DNA of 46,839 bases from Phycisphaerales bacterium (lineage in GTDB: Bacteria > Planctomycetota > Phycisphaerae > Phycisphaerales > UBA1924). This document shows, piece after piece, positions 1 through 9,225 of the stretch (its first letter is position 1; each line of letters opens with the position of its first letter). The translations under genes were made by a program, and so were the position numbers. The DNA is taken from contig JANQQZ010000149.1 in assembly GCA_028284805.1 (NCBI GenBank), positions 1 through 46,839 on the forward strand. The letters are read 5' to 3'. A model generated the notes under the pieces. It was not told the DNA's origin, ran no database searches, and was given only the letters and a program-made list of their open reading frames with translations.

Positions 1-1322
1 AGCGGTCGGTCGAGCAGCGCGTAGCGGTCGAGCGTCGCGGCGAGCTGCATCAGGTCGCGCCCGACCTGCCCGGGCTTCGGGCGCTCGAGTTCGAGGCGGA
101 TCGCCCAGGCGTCGACGCCGATGCCGGCCTGCTGCACCATCTCCGCGTAGAGCGTCCCGGGCAGCGACCGCGCACGGTGCGCCGGCTCCGAACCGAACGG
201 ATGCACGACCTCGATCTGCATCTTGCCCTGCGGGTGCAGCTTGCGCGTCAGCAGCATGACCATGCGCGTCAGGTCCATCATCTGCTCGAACGTCAGCTGG
301 ATGTTCTCGTTGCGGTTCAGACCGCTGAGCACCGTCCAGCGGGGCACGGTCCGCCTGTAGCGCGTGATGACGTTCTTGACGTGCTCGTAGATCACCTCGC
401 GGAGCGTCTCGTAGTCATGCTCCCAGATGTACAGCCAGTCCGGCACGTCGCTCTTGTCGAAGCTGATCACGGGCCCTGCAAAAACCGACATCTTCGCCCT
501 GCGCACCGCCCACTCGATCCAGCGGTCGGTCGACGCGAAGCTGTACCGCCCCTCGTCGGGTTCGAGCTCGCGCCAACTCACAGGCAGCGCGAGAAAGTCG
601 CTCGACGACGCGAGCGCCTGCTGCGTTGCGGGCGCGAACTGGTTCGGGTTGACCGACACCGCGATCGCAGGCTTGCCCGCCAGCACCAGCCCGGTGTCGT
701 TCGGGCTCTTGACCGGGGGGCCCGTCACCGAGCCCGACGCCTGCGGCTCCTGACCGGTCGCCATCAGGTACCCGGCGCCGCTGAGCCGGTCGGGCAACGC
801 CCGCTTCACGTGCACCTCGGCGAGCAGGTCGCTCGCCCGGGTCGCGAGATCGAGAGCGCGCCGGGCGCCACGGTCCGCATCGACCGAGTACCCACCGCCC
901 GTACCACCGTTAAGACGGTGGCTGACCAGCGCCTCGGTGAACGCCAAACGGGCGGCTTCGAGCGCCACGAGCGCGGGGTTCTCGGGCGGAAGATCGAAGA
1001 GTTGCCAGTCCTCGAGCTTGTTGAGCAGCACCATGATCCGCTGGCGAGCAAGCTCAAGGCTCAGCAAGTACGGCTCATCGCGCTCGGGTAGCAGACACGT
1101 CGAGAGCACCAGCGGTTGGCTGTCGCCGGGGCCCGCTTCGGGCGACGGGTACGGGACCGATAGCCCTGCCGCCTCAGCCGAAGGCTTCTCGCAGACGATC
1201 CGACCGGCCTCGGCGCGCACCTGCGCGGGCACCGGGATCCCGTCCGGCCCGAACATGTACGCGTCACGCACCGGCCACTCCGAAGAGGGACCCTGCTCAT
1301 CAAAGACTGCAAAGCTCAGCAT
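1..1322 (-). CDS. GH10-like (endo-xylanase-related) protein, 3' end outside window
   Basis: An open minus-strand frame runs off the left edge, so the C-terminus is missing. The translation starts MLSFAVFDEQGP. It has an N-terminal region with LSLELARQRIMVLLNKLEDW, then a segment typical of family 10 glycoside hydrolases (LPVSWRELEPDEGRYSF, then DRWIEWAVRRAK) and RWTVLSGLNRNEN where GH10 enzymes carry the acid/base Asn-Glu pair. I infer a TIM-barrel glycosidase or a catalytically altered relative; the nucleophile region is not in the window. No signal peptide is evident. An in-frame ATG at 1397 exists, but the likely -10 box (TATCCT, complement of 1400-1405) would start transcription at about 1393, inside that longer frame, so ATG 1322 is preferred. 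The gene diverges from purC. Confidence 0.6.
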   Translation of the reverse strand, partial: MLSFAVFDEQGPSSEWPVRDAYMFGPDGIPVPAQVRAEAGRIVCEKPSAEAAGLSVPYPSPEAGPGDSQPLVLSTCLLPERDEPYLLSLELARQRIMVLLNKLEDWQLFDLPPENPALVALEAARLAFTEALVSHRLNGGTGGGYSVDADRGARRALDLATRASDLLAEVHVKRALPDRLSGAGYLMATGQEPQASGSVTGPPVKSPNDTGLVLAGKPAIAVSVNPNQFAPATQQALASSSDFLALPVSWRELEPDEGRYSFASTDRWIEWAVRRAKMSVFAGPVISFDKSDVPDWLYIWEHDYETLREVIYEHVKNVITRYRRTVPRWTVLSGLNRNENIQLTFEQMMDLTRMVMLLTRKLHPQGKMQIEVVHPFGSEPAHRARSLPGTLYAEMVQQAGIGVDAWAIRLELERPKPGQVGRDLMQLAATLDRYALLDRP

Positions 1323-1463
1323 CGTTTGCGCGGTCGCCTCCGCCCCGGACCATCCTGCATCGGCAGGGATCCGCCCCGACGACCGACGCGGATCCATATA
1401 GGATAGAAGCGTTCGAAGCGCACGGCTGCCACCCCGTGGCGGGGCCGCCGCAAGGGATCATCC

Positions 1464-2387
1464 GTGGGAAACACGACCGCCGTCTTTCAGACCGACCTCG
1501 ATCTGCCCTGTACCCGGGGCAAGGTCCGCGATGTCTACACGCTGCCCGACGGGCGGGTCCTGCTGGTCGCCTCCGATCGCCTCTCCGCGTTCGACGTCAT
1601 CCTGCCGACACCCATCCCGGGCAAGGGGCGGCTGCTCACCCAGATCGCGGGCTTCTGGCTTCGCTGGATCGAGGACCGCGGCATCTGCCACTCCTACCTC
1701 CAGTCCACCGATGTCGCGGATGTTCCCGACGAGGCCTTCCGGACCGCGACCACGACCCGAGAGGATCTGAAACACCGCATCACGATCGGCACCGCGTGCC
1801 GCGTGCTGCCCATCGAGTGCGTCGTGCGGGGGTTCCTCGAGGGCGGCGGCTGGCAGGAGTATCAGGAGCGGGGCTCCGTGTCCGGGGTCGCACTCCCTCC
1901 CGGGCTGGCGCGCTGCGAGCAACTCCCCGAACCCATTTTCACACCCGCCACCAAGGCCGAGCAAGGCCAGCACGACGAGAACATCGACGAAGCAGCCGCG
2001 GCAGACCTGGTCGGGAGGGACACGCTCGAACGCGTCCGTGAGCTGTCACTCGCGGTGTACAGGCAGGCCTCGGCCTACGCCCTCGAGCGCGGGATCATCA
2101 TCGCTGACACCAAGTTCGAGTTCGGATTCAGCCTGGAGACCGACGAGCTCGTGATCGTGGACGAGGCCCTGACGCCCGACAGCTCGCGTTTCTGGCCTGC
2201 CGGGAGCTACGAGGCGGGCCGCCCCCAGCCCAGCTTCGACAAGCAGTTCGTCCGCGAGTACCTCGACGACTTGGTCCAGCGCGGGCTCTGGGACCGCGCC
2301 GACCCGGGGCCGACGCTCCCCGACGAGGTCGTCGCAGGCACCGTCAGCCGGTACGAAGAGGCGCGGGACCGCCTGCTGAGCGAGTAG
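1464..2387 (+). CDS. purC: Phosphoribosylaminoimidazole-succinocarboxamide synthase (SAICAR synthetase)
   Basis: The enzyme ligates aspartate to CAIR using ATP, a cytosolic step of de novo purine synthesis. The 307-residue product matches the longer SAICAR synthetase type (as in yeast ADE1) rather than the roughly 240-residue E. coli type. Visible signatures are RGKVRDVYTLPDGRVLLVASDR near the N-terminus (glycine-rich ATP-binding strand), SAFDVILPTPIPGKG, RVLPIECVVRGFLEGGGW and FTPATKAEQGQHDENI. The start is GTG at 1464, preceded at a good distance by AAGGGA (1451-1456). It is the first gene rightward from the divergent region. Another purine gene, purM, lies at 42054-43139, so the pathway genes are dispersed. 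Confidence 0.95.
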   Translation: MGNTTAVFQTDLDLPCTRGKVRDVYTLPDGRVLLVASDRLSAFDVILPTPIPGKGRLLTQIAGFWLRWIEDRGICHSYLQSTDVADVPDEAFRTATTTREDLKHRITIGTACRVLPIECVVRGFLEGGGWQEYQERGSVSGVALPPGLARCEQLPEPIFTPATKAEQGQHDENIDEAAAADLVGRDTLERVRELSLAVYRQASAYALERGIIIADTKFEFGFSLETDELVIVDEALTPDSSRFWPAGSYEAGRPQPSFDKQFVREYLDDLVQRGLWDRADPGPTLPDEVVAGTVSRYEEARDRLLSE

Positions 2388-2389
2388 AG

Positions 2390-2401
2390 AGCGCCGGCGC
2401 T
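2390..2401. repeat. 12-bp perfect palindrome between convergent stops
   Basis: AGCGCCGGCGCT sits in the 12-nt gap between purC and the convergent gene ending at 2400, and overlaps that gene's stop codon. It has no loop and no T-tract, so it is not a canonical terminator, though it is the only symmetry available between these two transcripts. Confidence 0.4.
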
Positions 2402-4382
2402 ACTTCCGGTCGACGTCCAGCTGCATCTCGCGCGACTGCCCCGTCGACTCCAGCTCAGCGACGAACGCGTCGTAGTCCGTTGGCTCGGGGAAGAGCTCGT
2501 CGAACCCGGGCTCGTCGCCCGCCTCGGCGCGCTCGTCCAGCGACTCACGCAGCTCGCGCTCGAGGATCAGGTACGCGAATAGACGCAGCTCGTTGGGCGC
2601 ACGAACGTAGAGGTCCTGCTTCTCGTCGAGCGGGAGCGGGCCGATGAACCTCGCGAACATGCCGCCCGCGAGCACCCGGAAGTCGCGGGGCAGCACCGCC
2701 ATCCGCTCGTACCCGCCGCCCGCGTTGAGCGTGCGGAGCTGCTGATCCATGTAGTACTTGTGGTACTGGCGCGCCCAGTCGTACTGGGTGCGGAACAACT
2801 CATCGTCACCAGCGAGCAGCCCGCTCGCGAAGGCGCCCTGCAGCGCGCCCGACACCTGTGTCGCGTAGACCTGGGGCGAGGTCAGGCGGTTCTCCATCTC
2901 CAGCTCGACGAACTCCGCGAGCGGATAGGTCAGACGGTCCTTCAGCGTGAAGTCGTTGAAGTTCAGGCCTGGCCAGGCGAGCAGGTGCTGGCGGTACCGC
3001 TCGGCCTCGGCGACGTCGCCCCGCCTGTACAGCATCAGGATCGCGTCGGCGATGAAGTTGGTGTACCCCGCCGCGAAAGTGTTGTAGGGATCGCTCGCCT
3101 CCGCGTACTCGCCCGCGCGTTCCACGACCTCGTCGAGAATGTCGGTGTACGCGTCGATGAACCGCGGGTTGGGCACCGCGAGGTAGTACGCGTAGTCGCC
3201 CTGCACGAACTCGAGGAAGTCGAAGTACACCTCGCCGTAGCGGAACAGCTCCTGGATCGAGTGTGTGGTGATGCGGTCGGTGTTGACGAAGTCGTAGTCC
3301 TTGCGGTTGCGCTCCTCGAACCGTCCGAGACCGCGCTCCACGCCTGTGCGTGCCCAGTAGAGGCTGTGGGCCGCGGGGTGTCGCCAATCGAGCGGGCCGT
3401 ACATCTCGGTGTAGCGGACCATCCGATCCGGGTCCATGTTGTAATTGTCGATGATGACACGCTTGCGCAGGTGCGCGATGTACTCGGCCCACGCATTCTC
3501 GAAGGCCGGGTCGTGCTTGAGCTGGGTCAACGCTCGGAGGCGCGTGAGGTCGCGGGCGTTCTCCAGGCCCAGGATGCGACCCATGTCGTCGTCGCTCAGC
3601 CCCCGTCGGTGCAGCTCGTCGTGCACCGCGTGGCGTCGGAGCGTGTCGGCCGCGGTCTCGCCGCCGAACAGGCCCCGGAGCATCTCGCGGAGTTCCTCGA
3701 CCTTGGGCTCGCGTCGGACCGCCTCCTCGAAGGTCGGGGCCGCGTCCGCGACCACGCGCATCCAGTCGGCGTAGACCTGCATCGCACCCTCGCGCGTCCG
3801 TGTCTCGGCGCCAGCGGGTGGAGGAGGGCCGAGCACACTCGTCCATTCCTCGGCGACCTTGCGCTTGTAGTACCGGTTCGCGTCGTCGGTGATCCCCTGG
3901 ATCTTGTGGATGAAGATGTACGCCAGCTCCTTGTGGATCAGCATGTCGTTCGGGTTCGAGCGCAGCGCCTCGTCGCGCAGCAGCCGCACCCCCGACTGCA
4001 CCCACCGCCACCGCTCCTCCGACGTCTGCGTCGTGACCGAGATGTTGTACGCCAGGTTCCACGCGTGGAAGACCCAGACCCGGGGGAACCGCGGCTGGAG
4101 CCTGGTAATGGCCTTCGACAGCTCGATCGCTTCGTGGTACTTGCCCGCCTCCTTCAGCTCGTTGGCCCGGTACCACAGGACGTTCACGAAGATCCCTCGG
4201 AACGCACCCATCGCGATGCCCAGCGACACCTCGGGGCGGTCGTTCTCCGCGGCGGAGTCGGCGTACACGAGCTTGTTCGAGCCGATCGATTCGGTGATCG
4301 AGGCCCCCACCAGCCCCGAGCCTGTGAGACAGGCGATCAGCAGGACGCCTGCTATCAGTTGGACCATCCGATCTCGTGACAT
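2400..4382 (-). CDS. Membrane-anchored TPR-like protein of unknown function (last gene of the SPFH/ABC operon)
   Basis: This is a 660-residue protein. Residues 7-27 (VQLIAGVLLIACLTGSGLVG) form one hydrophobic signal anchor; the rest is hydrophilic and probably extracytoplasmic. Residues about 65-180 look like tetratricopeptide helices (WYRANELKEAGKYHEAIELS, then a block around WVFHAWNLAYNISV). The remainder is rich in Trp, Tyr and Arg with no motif I recognise. The C-terminus is acidic. It lies 34 nt downstream of the ABC permease on the same strand and is probably the last gene of the operon that begins at 12419. A scaffold or partner role for the upstream membrane proteins is inferred from position only. 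Confidence 0.75.
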   Translation of the reverse strand: MSRDRMVQLIAGVLLIACLTGSGLVGASITESIGSNKLVYADSAAENDRPEVSLGIAMGAFRGIFVNVLWYRANELKEAGKYHEAIELSKAITRLQPRFPRVWVFHAWNLAYNISVTTQTSEERWRWVQSGVRLLRDEALRSNPNDMLIHKELAYIFIHKIQGITDDANRYYKRKVAEEWTSVLGPPPPAGAETRTREGAMQVYADWMRVVADAAPTFEEAVRREPKVEELREMLRGLFGGETAADTLRRHAVHDELHRRGLSDDDMGRILGLENARDLTRLRALTQLKHDPAFENAWAEYIAHLRKRVIIDNYNMDPDRMVRYTEMYGPLDWRHPAAHSLYWARTGVERGLGRFEERNRKDYDFVNTDRITTHSIQELFRYGEVYFDFLEFVQGDYAYYLAVPNPRFIDAYTDILDEVVERAGEYAEASDPYNTFAAGYTNFIADAILMLYRRGDVAEAERYRQHLLAWPGLNFNDFTLKDRLTYPLAEFVELEMENRLTSPQVYATQVSGALQGAFASGLLAGDDELFRTQYDWARQYHKYYMDQQLRTLNAGGGYERMAVLPRDFRVLAGGMFARFIGPLPLDEKQDLYVRAPNELRLFAYLILERELRESLDERAEAGDEPGFDELFPEPTDYDAFVAELESTGQSREMQLDVDRK

Positions 4383-4416
4383 GCCACGCTCCGTTGCCCC
4401 CGATGGGCTGTACGCC

Positions 4417-6498
4417 TCAGTGCCCCGAATAGATCGCCAGCTCGCGCTTTCTGAACACCGCGACCGCGATGCCGTAGAGCACCGACATCCACACGACGAT
4501 CACCCCCAGGCCCCGCCCGATGCTGGCGAGCGAGACATTCTCCCCCGCGACGAGCCGCTCGACGGGCGAGAGCTCCCCGTAGACCAGGAAGAGCCACGAC
4601 ACCCCGTGCGCGATCGCGGCGATCAGCACGCGGAAGTAGACGATCTCCTGATCGTGGTTCACGGTCGCGTAGCTCACCAGCGCGTCCTTGATGAACGGCG
4701 CACTCTCCGCGAGCAGGAAGACGCCGAAGGCGACGAGGCTGGCGACGGAAAAGCTCAGGAACGTCGCCGCGGTGATCCCGAGCATCGCCAGGAACGCCAG
4801 CTTGAGCCAGAGTACGAACACCGACTTGATGAAGTTGACGTGGTACGACCCGACCGCGTAGGACAGGCGGAGGCTCCCGGCGGGGAACTGCATGCGGTCC
4901 GCGTTGGGCGCGACACGGATGCCGAGGAACTGCTGCTGCTCGGTGTCGACGACGACCTCCGACGCGCCGTTGATGAAGGTGACCCGTACGTTCCCTTCGT
5001 CGTCGATCAGATCGCCCGCGCGGAGCATCTCGGCGTTCCCGAGCGTCCCGCGCAGCATCCGCTCGCGAAGCGGGGCGTACTCGGGCTCGTCCGAGGTCAC
5101 CAGCACCGCCAGGGGCGCCCCGCGCTGGGGCGGGAAGTAGACCGAGGGTGTGAGCCGCAGGCTGTGCCCATGCCCGAGCGCCGACGTCCGGTTCACGGGC
5201 ATCGAGTTCGCGATCGAGATCCCGATCCGGTACTGCTCGTCGGGGCGGTTCGCGCCGGCGTCGATCCGCCAGTGGAGCGTCACGGGCACGTCGTCGCCCG
5301 GACGCAACCCGGTATCCTCGAACACGAACGTCTGCTGCTGCCCGCGTGGGATCGCGAAGTAGAGCAGCCGCCACTGACGGCGGAGCTCCTCGTCGAGGTC
5401 GTCGTACTGCTCCTGCGACAGCTCGAACGTCGGGTCGCGCTCCCGGACCTCGGCCACCCGGTCGCTGATGAACTTGACGATCTGCTCCTCGGTGATCGGC
5501 GGCTCTGTGACATACACCGTCCGCCGCGCGGTCAGGATCTCGCTCTCGAGGATCACGCGGTCCTCGCTGATCCCCGTGTCGGCCAGCGCCACGAACGCCT
5601 CGCGCTCGTCCTGCGCAGGCTGGTTCCGGAGGTACTCCACGAACAGGAACACCCCCGCGGAGTTCACCGCCAGCAGCAGCGCCGCCAGCGACACCACACC
5701 GAGCCACTTACCGAGGATGTACTGCCACGCCGCGACCGGCTTGGTGACGGTCTGCCAGATCACCTTGTCGCGTTGCTCGCTCGCGACCGTGCTGACGCTG
5801 AACGCCACCACAAGCAGCGCGATCAGCCAGAACGTGCCCCCCGTGCCGTACTGCAGGAAGCTCTGCACCCGATACCGAAGGGGCTGATCGGCATCGAGCA
5901 AGCCGGGCAGGGCCGCAAGCCCAAACAGCAGCAGCACGATGAACACCATGGAGAGCTTGAGCCGCACCGCCTCGGCCAGCACGTTCCGCGCGATCGCGAG
6001 CACGGGGCCCTTCCCGCTGAGCAGCAGGCTCGTCCCCTGCATGAGCACGGTGAACGCCAGCGCGAGCGAGCTCACGCCACCCGCGAACGTCGCGTATGGG
6101 CGTGTGCCCGGGAACAGGCCCAGCGGCACGATCACGATCGCCGCTGCGCCCAAAAGCCCGAGGTACGTCAGCCCGACGCCCAGCCACACCGTCACCAACA
6201 GCACCGCGCCCACCGCCAGGACGCTCAGGATGAACCCAGTGGGCGTCGACGCCCGTCCGATCAGGTCGGAGACCATCCGCTGCGCCGCGCCGGCGTTGGT
6301 GATCGATTCCGCAGGTGCCGCTTCCGCGGGCGTTTCTGGCAGGACCTGAGCGATCTCAACGGGCGGGCGGTTCGCTTGCACCACCGCGCCCACGATCAGC
6401 ACGACCGCCAGCGCCGTGATGACGCCCGTTGCGACCAGCTTGAACCCGCGGGTCTGCTGGAGCCGCTGAAGCTTGCCGGCCGTCTCGCGGAGATTCAC
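4417..6498 (-). CDS. ABC-2 type transporter permease with a large extracytoplasmic insert
   Basis: This 693-residue integral membrane protein has a hydrophobic N-terminal half (segments around residues 18-42, 85-130, 140-160, 175-205 and 220-245). A hydrophilic region of roughly 270 residues follows, with beta-rich sequence, and then a cluster of C-terminal membrane segments. The cytoplasmic motif DKVIWQTVTKPVAAWQYILG is typical of ABC-2 (COG1277-like) permeases and is shared with the permease at 12784. The start is GTG at 6498, overlapping the ATPase stop by four bases (GTGA), so the two are translationally coupled and very likely form one transporter. The big insert suggests contact with an extracytoplasmic substrate or partner, possibly the TPR-like protein encoded next. 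Confidence 0.85.
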   Translation of the reverse strand: MNLRETAGKLQRLQQTRGFKLVATGVITALAVVLIVGAVVQANRPPVEIAQVLPETPAEAAPAESITNAGAAQRMVSDLIGRASTPTGFILSVLAVGAVLLVTVWLGVGLTYLGLLGAAAIVIVPLGLFPGTRPYATFAGGVSSLALAFTVLMQGTSLLLSGKGPVLAIARNVLAEAVRLKLSMVFIVLLLFGLAALPGLLDADQPLRYRVQSFLQYGTGGTFWLIALLVVAFSVSTVASEQRDKVIWQTVTKPVAAWQYILGKWLGVVSLAALLLAVNSAGVFLFVEYLRNQPAQDEREAFVALADTGISEDRVILESEILTARRTVYVTEPPITEEQIVKFISDRVAEVRERDPTFELSQEQYDDLDEELRRQWRLLYFAIPRGQQQTFVFEDTGLRPGDDVPVTLHWRIDAGANRPDEQYRIGISIANSMPVNRTSALGHGHSLRLTPSVYFPPQRGAPLAVLVTSDEPEYAPLRERMLRGTLGNAEMLRAGDLIDDEGNVRVTFINGASEVVVDTEQQQFLGIRVAPNADRMQFPAGSLRLSYAVGSYHVNFIKSVFVLWLKLAFLAMLGITAATFLSFSVASLVAFGVFLLAESAPFIKDALVSYATVNHDQEIVYFRVLIAAIAHGVSWLFLVYGELSPVERLVAGENVSLASIGRGLGVIVVWMSVLYGIAVAVFRKRELAIYSGH

Positions 6499-7769
6499 CG
6501 CGTCCGCTCCGGCGACTCATCGTCCCCGCCGCCGAGCAGCGAATCGATCACGCCCCGGTCGACCTCGCCCTCGTCCACCCTGGGCGCCGGCGCGGGGGGC
6601 TGGCCGGGCTCGGGCCCCGGGCTCGCCGGAACAGGGGCTCGCTCAGGCTCGGGCTCGGACTCGGTCATCAACTCCGCGACCACGTTGGCCTCGGGCTCGT
6701 TCTCCGGGGCTTCGGTCGCCGCGGCGTGCGTCGTCTCGGCCTCTGCGGGAGCCTCTTCTTCTGACATCAGGCGGTCGATCACCGCCTCGGGCTGATCCTC
6801 GGACGCCTCGCCCGAGAGGAACGCCGCGGTCTTGCCGTCGTTGGCGGCGCCCGACGTTTCCAGGCGCTCCTGCTGCGCACGCTCGACGATGTCGAGGAAC
6901 TTCTCCTCGAGCTTCTGTCGCGGGTGGCTCACACGCAGGATGCTCCGCTCGCCTCCGGTGCGCTCGCGGATGAGCCGATCAAGCTCGGCGATAGTCGCCT
7001 CGTCGAGCGCATCGGTCTCGATCGTGGTCTTGCTGTGCTTGGTGAGCAGGTCGTCGGTGGTGCCCTCGTCGCGCTTCTTGCCGCCGTAGAGGATGATCAT
7101 GCGGTCGACCACGTCCTCGACGTCGGAGAGGAGGTGGCTGGAGAGCAGGATGGTCTTGCCCCGCCGCCCGAGCTCGATGATCAGGTCCTTGACCTGGCGC
7201 GTGCCGATCGGGTCCAGCCCGGTGGTCGGCTCGTCGAGGATCAGGAAATCCGGATCGTTGATGAGCGCCTGCGCCAGACCGATCCGGCGCTGCATGCCCT
7301 TCGAGTACTCACGCACGGGCCTGTGCTGGGCGGCGGCCAGGCCCACCATATCAAGCAGCTCATCGATCCGCTTCTGGCGGACCTTGGCGTCGATCTGGAA
7401 CAGCTTGCCGTAGTAGTCGAGCGTCTCGCGCGCGTTCAGGAACGGGTAGAGGAAGCTCTCCTCGGGCAGGTACCCGATCCGCGACTTGATGCTCACGTCG
7501 GTCGGCGGCTTGCCGAAGACCACCAGCCGGCCCCGTGAGGGGTGCAGCAGCCCGAGGATGACCTTGATCGTCGTGCTCTTGCCCGAGCCGTTAGGCCCGA
7601 GCAGGCCGAAGACCTCGTGCGGCATGATGTCGAAGGTCAGGTCGTCCACCGCGCGCACGCGGGGCCGCATCCAGAAGTCCCGGAAGATCTTGCTGAGCCG
7701 CTGGCACGCGACGACGGGCGTGCCGGTCGCGGGCGTGGTCGACGAGATGGGCGCGGCGGTCGCGGTCAT
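6495..7769 (-). CDS. ABC transporter ATP-binding protein with a long acidic C-terminal tail
   Basis: This is the nucleotide-binding subunit of an ABC-2 exporter. Walker A is GPNGSGKSTT, the signature is YSKGMQRRIGLAQAL, and Walker B is DPDFLILDEPTTGLDP with the downstream switch histidine in LLSSHLLSD. ATG 7769 is chosen because TAGGAGC lies just upstream and the hflK stop is 7 nt away; the longer frame to 7880 only reads through hflK in another frame. After the ATPase domain (about residues 15-245) there is a tail of roughly 180 residues. It carries KLEEKFLDIVERAQQ and then an acidic Pro/Glu-rich stretch with three similar short motifs (VIDRLMSEEE, VVAELMTESE, GVIDSLLGGG). Overlap with the permease is GTGA. 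Confidence 0.93.
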   Translation of the reverse strand: MTATAAPISSTTPATGTPVVACQRLSKIFRDFWMRPRVRAVDDLTFDIMPHEVFGLLGPNGSGKSTTIKVILGLLHPSRGRLVVFGKPPTDVSIKSRIGYLPEESFLYPFLNARETLDYYGKLFQIDAKVRQKRIDELLDMVGLAAAQHRPVREYSKGMQRRIGLAQALINDPDFLILDEPTTGLDPIGTRQVKDLIIELGRRGKTILLSSHLLSDVEDVVDRMIILYGGKKRDEGTTDDLLTKHSKTTIETDALDEATIAELDRLIRERTGGERSILRVSHPRQKLEEKFLDIVERAQQERLETSGAANDGKTAAFLSGEASEDQPEAVIDRLMSEEEAPAEAETTHAAATEAPENEPEANVVAELMTESEPEPERAPVPASPGPEPGQPPAPAPRVDEGEVDRGVIDSLLGGGDDESPERTR

Positions 7770-7776
7770 ACGGCTC

Positions 7777-9225
7777 CTACTCGACGAAGGTCTGCGTGTC
7801 GCGCAGCTGCGTGCGCTCGGCCTCGATCCGGCCCTCGCGCTCGTCGTTGGCCTGCTGCAGGATCTCGAGGTTCCTCGCACGCTCGAGCTCGCGCTGGATC
7901 TCGGGGTCCCTGTTCAGTTCGAGATCGATGAAATCGGTGCCCTCGGGCACCATCATCGCCTGCACCGAACTCTTCTGTAGGAAATCGCCGAACGCACGCG
8001 CCCACTCGGTGTACACCAGCACCTCGCGGCTCGAGCGGTACTGCGGCAGCTTGGCTCGGAACGTCACCAAGTCCGCGAGCGCCGCGTCGCGAGCGGAGTT
8101 CGCGAAGGTCTCCGCCTCACCCAGGCTCACGGTGATCTGACCCGAGATCGTCTCCGCAGGCACAACCAGCGTCTCCGCGTCATCGAGGCCATCGAGCTCC
8201 GACGTGACGGTGACTGCGTCTCCGAGCATCACCGCGTCGATCGCATCCGCGAGCGCTCCGGCGGCCTGCTCGTCGCCGAGGTCGATCGCGCGCTCGTACC
8301 GCCCGATCAGCTCGATCAGCGGGACCGCCGCCCCGCCCGCGAGCCGGTTCAGCTGCGTCCGCGCGTCCTGCTCGGCGTTCTCGCGCTCCTCGGCGGCGTT
8401 CACTGTGGCCTTCGTCACCGCTCCAAAGTCGTCGAACAGGCTCAGGGGCGGGCTCGGGTCGTTCACGCCCACACGCGCGATCTCGATCCCGAGCGCGAGC
8501 GACGGGTCGCCAGGCACGTCCAGGATCTCCTGCGCGATCACCTCGGCCCGCCGGGCTAACGAGCCCTCAGAGCCCGGGGTCATCTTCACGACGTCGTCGA
8601 TGCCCACCTCGGCAACCGCGCGGAGCATCGCCCGTTCGACCGTCAGGCGGAGCAACTCGCGCTCGTCGCGCTCGTCGAGGTTGGTCAGCCAGTCCGTGGG
8701 GCTCACGCGCTGGTACGAGACCTCGATACGGGCGTGAGCCAGGTTGAGGTCGCCCGTGATGAGCGAGCCGTCCTCAGCCGGGTTCAGCTGGCCTCGGAAC
8801 GACGAGGCGATCTGCTCGATCGTGTTCCGGCGCTGCCGCTCGGTGAGGCGGGGGAAGAAGGCGTCGTCGATGCGGAACTGCTGCTGGCCGACCTCGACGC
8901 GCTCGAGCCCGCCGATGGGCGGGGGCCACGCCAGGGCGAAGCCGGGGCCGATGTCGCGGTCGACGATCGCCCCAAACTGAACACGCACGGCGCGTTCGCC
9001 CTCGCTGACCGACTGGAAGCCACTAAACAGGAAGAGCACGACCAGCCCGAGCATGATCACACCCAGGATGCCGTAGGCCGTGTTCAGCGCCGCGAGGGCC
9101 GAACGATTGGCCCGGTCCATCAGCAGGGCGTCTTCGCCGCTATCTGCCTCGCCGCGCAGCGTCACCGAGGACGCCCGGGGCGAGGGCTGGTCGACGGGGT
9201 GGGTGTCCGGGCGTTCGTCGCTCAT
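7777..9225 (-). CDS. hflK: HflK-type SPFH/band 7 membrane protein
   Basis: HflK with HflC forms a large membrane-anchored assembly that modulates the FtsH protease in proteobacteria. This 482-residue protein has a cytoplasmic N-terminus, one membrane span (about residues 47-68) and an SPFH domain beginning FQSVSEGERAVRVQFG. Long charged helices follow (for example EINAEER-like NAAEERENAEQDARTQ), as expected for the coiled-coil part. It overlaps the upstream hflC by four bases (ATGA, 9222-9225) and is 7 nt from the ABC ATPase. No ftsH is present in the window. In this setting its partner could be the ABC transporter rather than FtsH; that is inference. Confidence 0.88.
   Translation of the reverse strand: MSDERPDTHPVDQPSPRASSVTLRGEADSGEDALLMDRANRSALAALNTAYGILGVIMLGLVVLFLFSGFQSVSEGERAVRVQFGAIVDRDIGPGFALAWPPPIGGLERVEVGQQQFRIDDAFFPRLTERQRRNTIEQIASSFRGQLNPAEDGSLITGDLNLAHARIEVSYQRVSPTDWLTNLDERDERELLRLTVERAMLRAVAEVGIDDVVKMTPGSEGSLARRAEVIAQEILDVPGDPSLALGIEIARVGVNDPSPPLSLFDDFGAVTKATVNAAEERENAEQDARTQLNRLAGGAAVPLIELIGRYERAIDLGDEQAAGALADAIDAVMLGDAVTVTSELDGLDDAETLVVPAETISGQITVSLGEAETFANSARDAALADLVTFRAKLPQYRSSREVLVYTEWARAFGDFLQKSSVQAMMVPEGTDFIDLELNRDPEIQRELERARNLEILQQANDEREGRIEAERTQLRDTQTFVE

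Noticed and set aside
177-1091. 304-aa plus-strand open frame
   Set aside because: Antisense of the GH10-like gene. Its own sequence is His/Arg-rich and featureless.
2760-4379. 539-aa plus-strand open frame
   Set aside because: Antisense shadow of the TPR-like protein gene; low-complexity His/Val/Arg composition and no start signal.
3889-6795. 968-aa plus-strand open frame
   Set aside because: It lies antisense to the ABC permease and neighbours. It is Arg/His/Asp-rich with no motif and results from the strong GC3 bias of the true minus-strand genes.
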